From positions 1-14,059 of the forward strand of contig QAMW01000011.1 in the NCBI GenBank assembly GCA_003150235.1: a DNA stretch of 14,059 bases. The letters run 5' to 3'. Both the position numbers and the translations under genes were made by a program. Positions 10,202 through 14,059 of the stretch are shown here, piece by piece; position 1 is the stretch's first letter; every line of letters starts with the position of its first letter. The stretch comes from Bacteroidales bacterium (GTDB lineage Bacteria > Bacteroidota > Bacteroidia > Bacteroidales > Muribaculaceae). The notes under the pieces are model-generated. The model ran no database searches, was not told the DNA's origin, and saw only the letters and a program-made list of their open reading frames with translations.

Positions 10202-13006
10202 ATGGCGGCAGACGGACATATCATAATTGACACAAAGATCAACGAGGACGGATTTGAGGCTGGTAGCAAGGATATCGAGGCAGCCGCCAGAAGAATGGCG
10301 GCGTCTGTTGGAGACATCGGCAAAAAAGCACAGATTTCCCTTGAAAAACAGCTCAATGCTTTTTCCAAACAGAATGCAGCTTATGCGGCACAGGAGCAAA
10401 AAGTTGACAGCCTGCGTGCAAAAGTTGAAGAATTAGGAAATCAAAAAATCGAAACGGAAGCCTTTACTGATCTTGAAAATCAGTGGAATGAATTGAATCA
10501 GAAATACATGGAAGTCTCCCAAAAACAGCAGGAACTGCTAGATATGGGATTCCCCGCGGATTCTGCCGGAGTCGCGCAGTACACAGCCGAAATGGATCGA
10601 CTTGAAGCCAAAATTGACGAAATAGAGCAGAAACAGCAGTCCATGAAAGATTCCGGCGAGGCATATGTTGACCCTACATCAACAAATGAATACACAAATG
10701 CGCTGAGTAGATTAAACGCAGAAGAAACAAAATTGGACTTGTCCGGGAATAACTTGCAAACGTCATTTTCTTCGCTAAAACAAAAAACAGAAGAATTGAG
10801 TTCTTCCGTTAAACCGGCACCTGGTAAATTCTCTAAATTTGCAAAAGCGCTTGGAGTCACCTGGACAGCTGGAAAAAAATGCGTTTCTATCCTCGGAAAG
10901 CTGGCTGGAGCTATTGGAAAAGGTGTAGGGAAGATTGCCAGCTTTGCAAAGCAAAACAATAAAAGCAACAGCTCTATGGGCATGTCGCTCAAAAAAATTT
11001 TGAAATATGCGCTTGGAATCCGAAGCTTATTTGTCCTCTTCAATCGGCTCCGGAGCGCGGCAAAAGAGGGATTTAACAACCTGGTGCAGTATTCCAGTGA
11101 GGCGAACAAGTCTGCGTCCATGCTCAAATCCTCGTTTACCAAGCTGAAAAACAGCTTTGCTACGGCTTTTGCGCCGCTTTTGTCCGTGGTAGCTCCTGCC
11201 ATCACCAAGGTTGTCAACCTTATGTCTGCAGCAATGACAAAAATCGGAATGTTTATTGCGGCACTCACTGGGAATAAAACTTTTGTTCAGGCCGTAGATG
11301 TGCAGGAGGATTATGCGGCGTCTCTTGATAAGACGTCATCAAGCGCAAAAAAAGCCGCGAAATCGCTTAAAGGCTATCTGAGTCCTCTTGATGAGATCAA
11401 CAGGTACGATGACGGAAGCGATAGCGATACTGACGCGGGATCCGGCGGTTATACGGGCGTGGATCCAAAGGATATGTTTAAGACTGTGGACATCACCAGC
11501 CCGATCAAGGCCATTGCAAACAAGATCCGTGAGCTGATTAAGGCGGAGGATTGGGCAGGGCTTGGAAACTATATCGCTGATGGAATCAATATCGGAGTGG
11601 AGAGGATTAAGCAGATTGTGAGCTGGGATAATGTAGGCCCCGGAATCACAAAGTTTTGCACCGCAATCACGGAAACTCTCAACAGCCTTGTCGATGGCGT
11701 TGACTGGGATAACCTGGGCAAGACCATCGGTTCCGGAATAAATACGATTATCAACACGATTTATCTGCTCATAACCGGAATCAATTGGAAAAATATCGGA
11801 AAATCCATTGCAAAAGGAATAAATGGAATCCTGAACAGCGTTGATTTTAGCAAGCTGGGAGCGACCATCGGTGCGAAAGCTATGATTTTGCCGTCTCTCC
11901 TGTATGGTGCGATCACAACACTAGACTGGAGCATGGTGGGGCTTGCTATCGCCAACACCCTGAATGGTATTTTATCCTCATTTGATTTAACACTGATTGC
12001 GGGAGGACTTGCCGCTTTTATCAACGGAATAAGCGCCGCCATTATCAGTATGGTAGCAAATTTTGATTGGGAAGGATTGCGTGCGGAGATTGCGACCGGA
12101 ATCAATACATTTTTGTATAGTGTTGATTGGGGAGATTTTGCGTCTGCGATAAGTGATATGTTCGTAAGACTGTTGTCAACTCTCGTAGATTTAATCGAAA
12201 CTATAGACTGGGAGCAGCTTGGTATGGCTATTTGGGATTTTATCGCTGGTATTGACTGGATTGGTCTTGTATGGAATCTCTTTAAACTTATTATTGATGC
12301 AGTAGGAGCCGCTCTTACTACTTTGGGCGGCATTGTGTATGGGTTCCTGTCTGATTTATGGAGCGGAATCAAATCACTTTTTGCACCGGTTGGCGAATGG
12401 TTTATGAGCTGGTTTAGCCCAATTGTCGACTGGTTTGACGGGATTCTCAACGGGATTGTATCGGTTATTAGTGGTGTATTTACTGGGAATTGGGAGAAAG
12501 CATGGGAAGGAGTAAAATCAATCCTCGAAGGCGTATGGAACGGTATTGTAACTGTAGTTAAAACACCAATCAACCTTGTTTTCGGACTTATCAACGGAAT
12601 GCTCTCCGCCATTGCAAACGGTCTAAATGGAATTATCCGTCTGATAAATAAACTTAGCTTTACGGTTCCGGATTGGGTTCCAGTTCTCGGAGGAAAAACA
12701 TTTGGATTTAATTTAAGCGAAATCACGCCTCCGCAGATCCCTTACCTTGCGAAAGGTGCAGTTATTCCGCCTAATGCTCCATTTACCGCAGTTCTCGGCG
12801 ATCAGAAGCGCGGAACAAACATTGAGACGCCGGAAAGCCTCCTGCGACAGATCATGAGGGAGGAACTTGGCCGAAGCAGCGGCGGAAGCGGCGGATCGTA
12901 TACATTTATCGGCCAGATCAACCGGCGTACATTGTTTGAGGAGGTCATCAACGAGGCAACGATCCGGCAGACAGTGACCGGAAAGAATCCGTTTGAATTG
13001 GCATAA
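10202..13006 (+). CDS. Tail tape measure protein
   Basis: 934 residues from ATG 10202 behind AAGGCGGTGAG. It sets tail length and sits inside the tube before DNA ejection; at about 0.15 nm per residue the tail would be near 140 nm. N-terminus: ADGHIIIDTKINEDGFEAGSKDIE, the usual start. Residues about 55-200 form coiled coil (EQKVDSLRAKVEELGNQ, LEAKIDEIEQKQQSM). Residues 262-290 (LKKILKYALGIRSLFVLFNRL) and about 319-357 (FATAFAPLLSVVAPAITKV, KIGMFIAALTG) are hydrophobic and may insert in the host membrane. Residues 450-700 hold tandem DWxxLGxxIxxGIN repeats. A Trp-rich part follows (LWSGIKSLFAPVGEWFMSWF). The C-terminus has IREELGR-like MREELGRSSGGSGGS and NEATIRQTVTGKNPFELA. No peptidase or lysozyme domain is seen. 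Confidence 0.95.
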   Translation: MAADGHIIIDTKINEDGFEAGSKDIEAAARRMAASVGDIGKKAQISLEKQLNAFSKQNAAYAAQEQKVDSLRAKVEELGNQKIETEAFTDLENQWNELNQKYMEVSQKQQELLDMGFPADSAGVAQYTAEMDRLEAKIDEIEQKQQSMKDSGEAYVDPTSTNEYTNALSRLNAEETKLDLSGNNLQTSFSSLKQKTEELSSSVKPAPGKFSKFAKALGVTWTAGKKCVSILGKLAGAIGKGVGKIASFAKQNNKSNSSMGMSLKKILKYALGIRSLFVLFNRLRSAAKEGFNNLVQYSSEANKSASMLKSSFTKLKNSFATAFAPLLSVVAPAITKVVNLMSAAMTKIGMFIAALTGNKTFVQAVDVQEDYAASLDKTSSSAKKAAKSLKGYLSPLDEINRYDDGSDSDTDAGSGGYTGVDPKDMFKTVDITSPIKAIANKIRELIKAEDWAGLGNYIADGINIGVERIKQIVSWDNVGPGITKFCTAITETLNSLVDGVDWDNLGKTIGSGINTIINTIYLLITGINWKNIGKSIAKGINGILNSVDFSKLGATIGAKAMILPSLLYGAITTLDWSMVGLAIANTLNGILSSFDLTLIAGGLAAFINGISAAIISMVANFDWEGLRAEIATGINTFLYSVDWGDFASAISDMFVRLLSTLVDLIETIDWEQLGMAIWDFIAGIDWIGLVWNLFKLIIDAVGAALTTLGGIVYGFLSDLWSGIKSLFAPVGEWFMSWFSPIVDWFDGILNGIVSVISGVFTGNWEKAWEGVKSILEGVWNGIVTVVKTPINLVFGLINGMLSAIANGLNGIIRLINKLSFTVPDWVPVLGGKTFGFNLSEITPPQIPYLAKGAVIPPNAPFTAVLGDQKRGTNIETPESLLRQIMREELGRSSGGSGGSYTFIGQINRRTLFEEVINEATIRQTVTGKNPFELA
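11549..12300 (+). repeat. Tandem DW-x-x-LG-x-x-I repeats inside the tape measure
   Basis: Protein-level repeats at residues 450-700, roughly 9-10 units of about 20-40 residues, each starting with DW, NW or DF and continuing x-x-(L/I)G-x-x-I-x-x-(G/A)I-N. Examples begin DWAGLGNYIADGIN, DWDNLGKTIGSGIN, NWKNIGKSIAKGIN, DWEGLRAEIATGIN and DWEQLGMAIWDFIAGI. Units alternate between long and short. The DNA copies have diverged, so this is an old expansion and not an active DNA repeat. Confidence 0.8.
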
Positions 13007-13015
13007 GGAGGACAT

Positions 13016-13390
13016 ATGGCACAGGAATACATCAAATTTAACGACACGATCATCCACCAGCCGGATGAATTTTCAGAGTCCTTTGCGTCCACCTCAACGA
13101 ATGATTCCGGGCGGACGCAGGACGGAGTGGCACACAATACATTTATGTTTACGGTAGAGAATTTTTCTTTCAAAGCCACCCATATGCACCCGTGGGAATC
13201 GGCACAGATTATGCAGATGATTGTCGGCCAGCAAAGGTTTAAGGCACATTACTTTTCTCCGTATTACGGAGCATGGCGAGATGACTATTTTTATGTGTCC
13301 CAAGGGTCGATTTCGGCAAAAACGCTCGAATTAGGAGCTGAAGACCTTACAGATCTGTCTTTTAACATGATTTGCATAAATCCTTTGTAA
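13016..13390 (+). CDS. Small tail protein, DUF6711-like
   Basis: 124 residues from ATG 13016 with AAGGAGG (13005-13011). It follows the tape measure in the position of distal tail proteins but is much shorter than a usual Dit. The sequence MAQEYIKFNDTIIHQPDEFSESFASTSTNDSGRTQDGVAHNTFMFTVENFSFKATHM, with QRFKAHYFSPYYGAWRDDYFYVSQGSISAKTLELGAEDLTDLSFNMICINPL, matches what I remember as DUF6711, common in Clostridia siphoviruses. The RTQxGVAH, HYFSxYYGxW and SFNMIxINPL motifs are the landmarks. The fold appears all-beta, consistent with a tail-tip ring. The role is inferred from position. Confidence 0.82.
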   Translation: MAQEYIKFNDTIIHQPDEFSESFASTSTNDSGRTQDGVAHNTFMFTVENFSFKATHMHPWESAQIMQMIVGQQRFKAHYFSPYYGAWRDDYFYVSQGSISAKTLELGAEDLTDLSFNMICINPL

Positions 13391-13413
13391 CGGATGTAGG
13401 AGTATGTTGCGAT

Positions 13414-14059
13414 ATGAGGAATGTAAGTAACGGATTTAAAAACACGATGGAGACACGCCGGGATTTTTATTCCCGTGCTGTGTTTACCTTTCCGGATGGA
13501 GACAATTTGACACTGGGCAAGAGTGAGTTTTCCATCTCCGGAAATGGAATTGTGGACGGAGCTGGAAGCAATGCGTTCCCTTTGGGTGCAGTGATTGCAA
13601 AGCAGGTCACATTTTCCATCAATAACGACCGTGGGCAATATGCAGATTATTCCTTTTATGGGGCGTCCGTGGTGTTATACCTGTGTTTTGATATCGAAAG
13701 TGGGACGGAAGAGTTAAAAATCGGCACGTTTTACGTTGTAAGTCCAGAAACATATGGTTCCACCATTACGCTCCAGGCGATGGACGATATTCACAAGTTA
13801 GATATTACTTACACCACATCACTGTCATTTCCGGCAACACTAGGGGAGCTGATGGTGGATGCCTGCGGGACCTGCGGCGTAACTCTGGCGACCTCTGTTT
13901 TCCCAAATTCAGACTTTGCTATAAAGAAAAAGCCATCCGGGATCACGTTCCGGGATTTTGTAGGCAACGTTGCTATGCTTGCCGGTGGAAACGCCAAAAT
14001 GGACGAGGAAAACCGGCTGTACATCGTCCCTTATGATTTTTCCGAGGGATTCTCAATCC
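13414..14059 (+). CDS. Tail hub / tail-tip structural protein, N-terminal part (runs off the window)
   Basis: 215 codons are open from ATG 13414 to the window end, so the 3' part is missing. The ribosome site TAGGAGT (13397-13403) is about ten bases upstream; a nearer ATG at 13404 is in another frame and stops after eight codons. The protein begins MRNVSNGFKNTMETRRDFYSRAVFTFPDGDNLTLGKSEF and continues ISGNGIVDGAGSNAFPLGAVIAKQVTFSINN, YADYSFYGASVVLYL, LKIGTFYVVSPETYGSTITLQAMDDIHKLD, then TLGELMVDACGTCGVTLATSVFPNSDF and GITFRDFVGNVAMLAGGNAKMDEENRLYI. The last segment resembles the split-barrel hub domain of Tal/gp27-like proteins, where (T/I)xRxFxxxVAxLAGxNAxxDxxGxL is typical. It likely forms the tail-tip hub and may carry a C-terminal enzyme or fibre domain that is not visible here. 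Confidence 0.85.
   Translation, partial: MRNVSNGFKNTMETRRDFYSRAVFTFPDGDNLTLGKSEFSISGNGIVDGAGSNAFPLGAVIAKQVTFSINNDRGQYADYSFYGASVVLYLCFDIESGTEELKIGTFYVVSPETYGSTITLQAMDDIHKLDITYTTSLSFPATLGELMVDACGTCGVTLATSVFPNSDFAIKKKPSGITFRDFVGNVAMLAGGNAKMDEENRLYIVPYDFSEGFSI

Noticed and set aside
1..14059. CRISPR arrays, insertion sequences, integrase or attachment sites
   Set aside because: No regular spaced repeats, transposase or recombinase sequence, or terminal inverted repeats were seen in this window.

Overview
The window is the head-to-tail structural module of a tailed phage or prophage. The gene order and protein families fit a long-tailed siphovirus, broadly of the Listeria A118 type, with a Firmicute host, most likely a gut Clostridia/Lachnospiraceae bacterium. 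Reasons for the host guess are near-perfect Shine-Dalgarno (SD) sequences before almost every gene, moderate GC, family resemblance of the proteins, and a tRNA without encoded CCA. All genes are on the + strand and tightly packed. The window starts at a ribosome binding site and ends inside a tail hub gene.

Layout. (1) Bases 1-2405 hold a five-gene, poorly characterised cassette: a membrane-anchored cysteine-repeat coiled-coil protein, a small helical protein, an intrinsic terminator, a small beta-rich protein, a ferritin-like helical protein and another helical protein. (2) Bases 2406-2709 are non-coding: a possible promoter, a hairpin, a compact three-way-junction RNA and a tRNA-Ile(UAU). 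(3) Bases 2710-4965 encode the GP20-type scaffold, the major capsid protein and a head-tail adaptor. (4) Bases 4968-6815 plus 7270-7614 are accessory genes placed between the connector genes. They include three otherwise unlike small proteins that share the N-terminus MGGRGGSS and a DUF4417 protein. (5) Bases 6818-8612 encode the remaining neck proteins (stopper-position protein, Minor_capsid_2 and Minor_capsid_3 types). (6) Bases 8693-14059 encode the tail tube, two tail assembly chaperones, a 934-residue tape measure, a small tail protein and the N-terminal part of a hub protein.

How it works together. Scaffold and capsid protein build the head, and the adaptor, stopper and terminator proteins join it to the tail. 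The tail tube polymerises around the tape measure with help from the chaperones, and the last two genes begin the tail tip.

The most interesting signal is non-coding. The major capsid gene and the tail tube gene, the two most heavily expressed structural genes of such phages, are each preceded by the same kind of RNA leader. Each has a hairpin with a nearly identical 9-base loop followed by an H-type pseudoknot. The two copies differ by paired compensatory changes, and each ends in an SD that can be base-paired and a run of T directly before the ATG. Second in interest is the MGGRGGSS gene family. One member appears to have been inserted between direct repeats, leaving a copy of the neighbour's start behind, and these genes use the ATA codon far more than the capsid gene does. 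ATA is the codon read by the tRNA found in the window.
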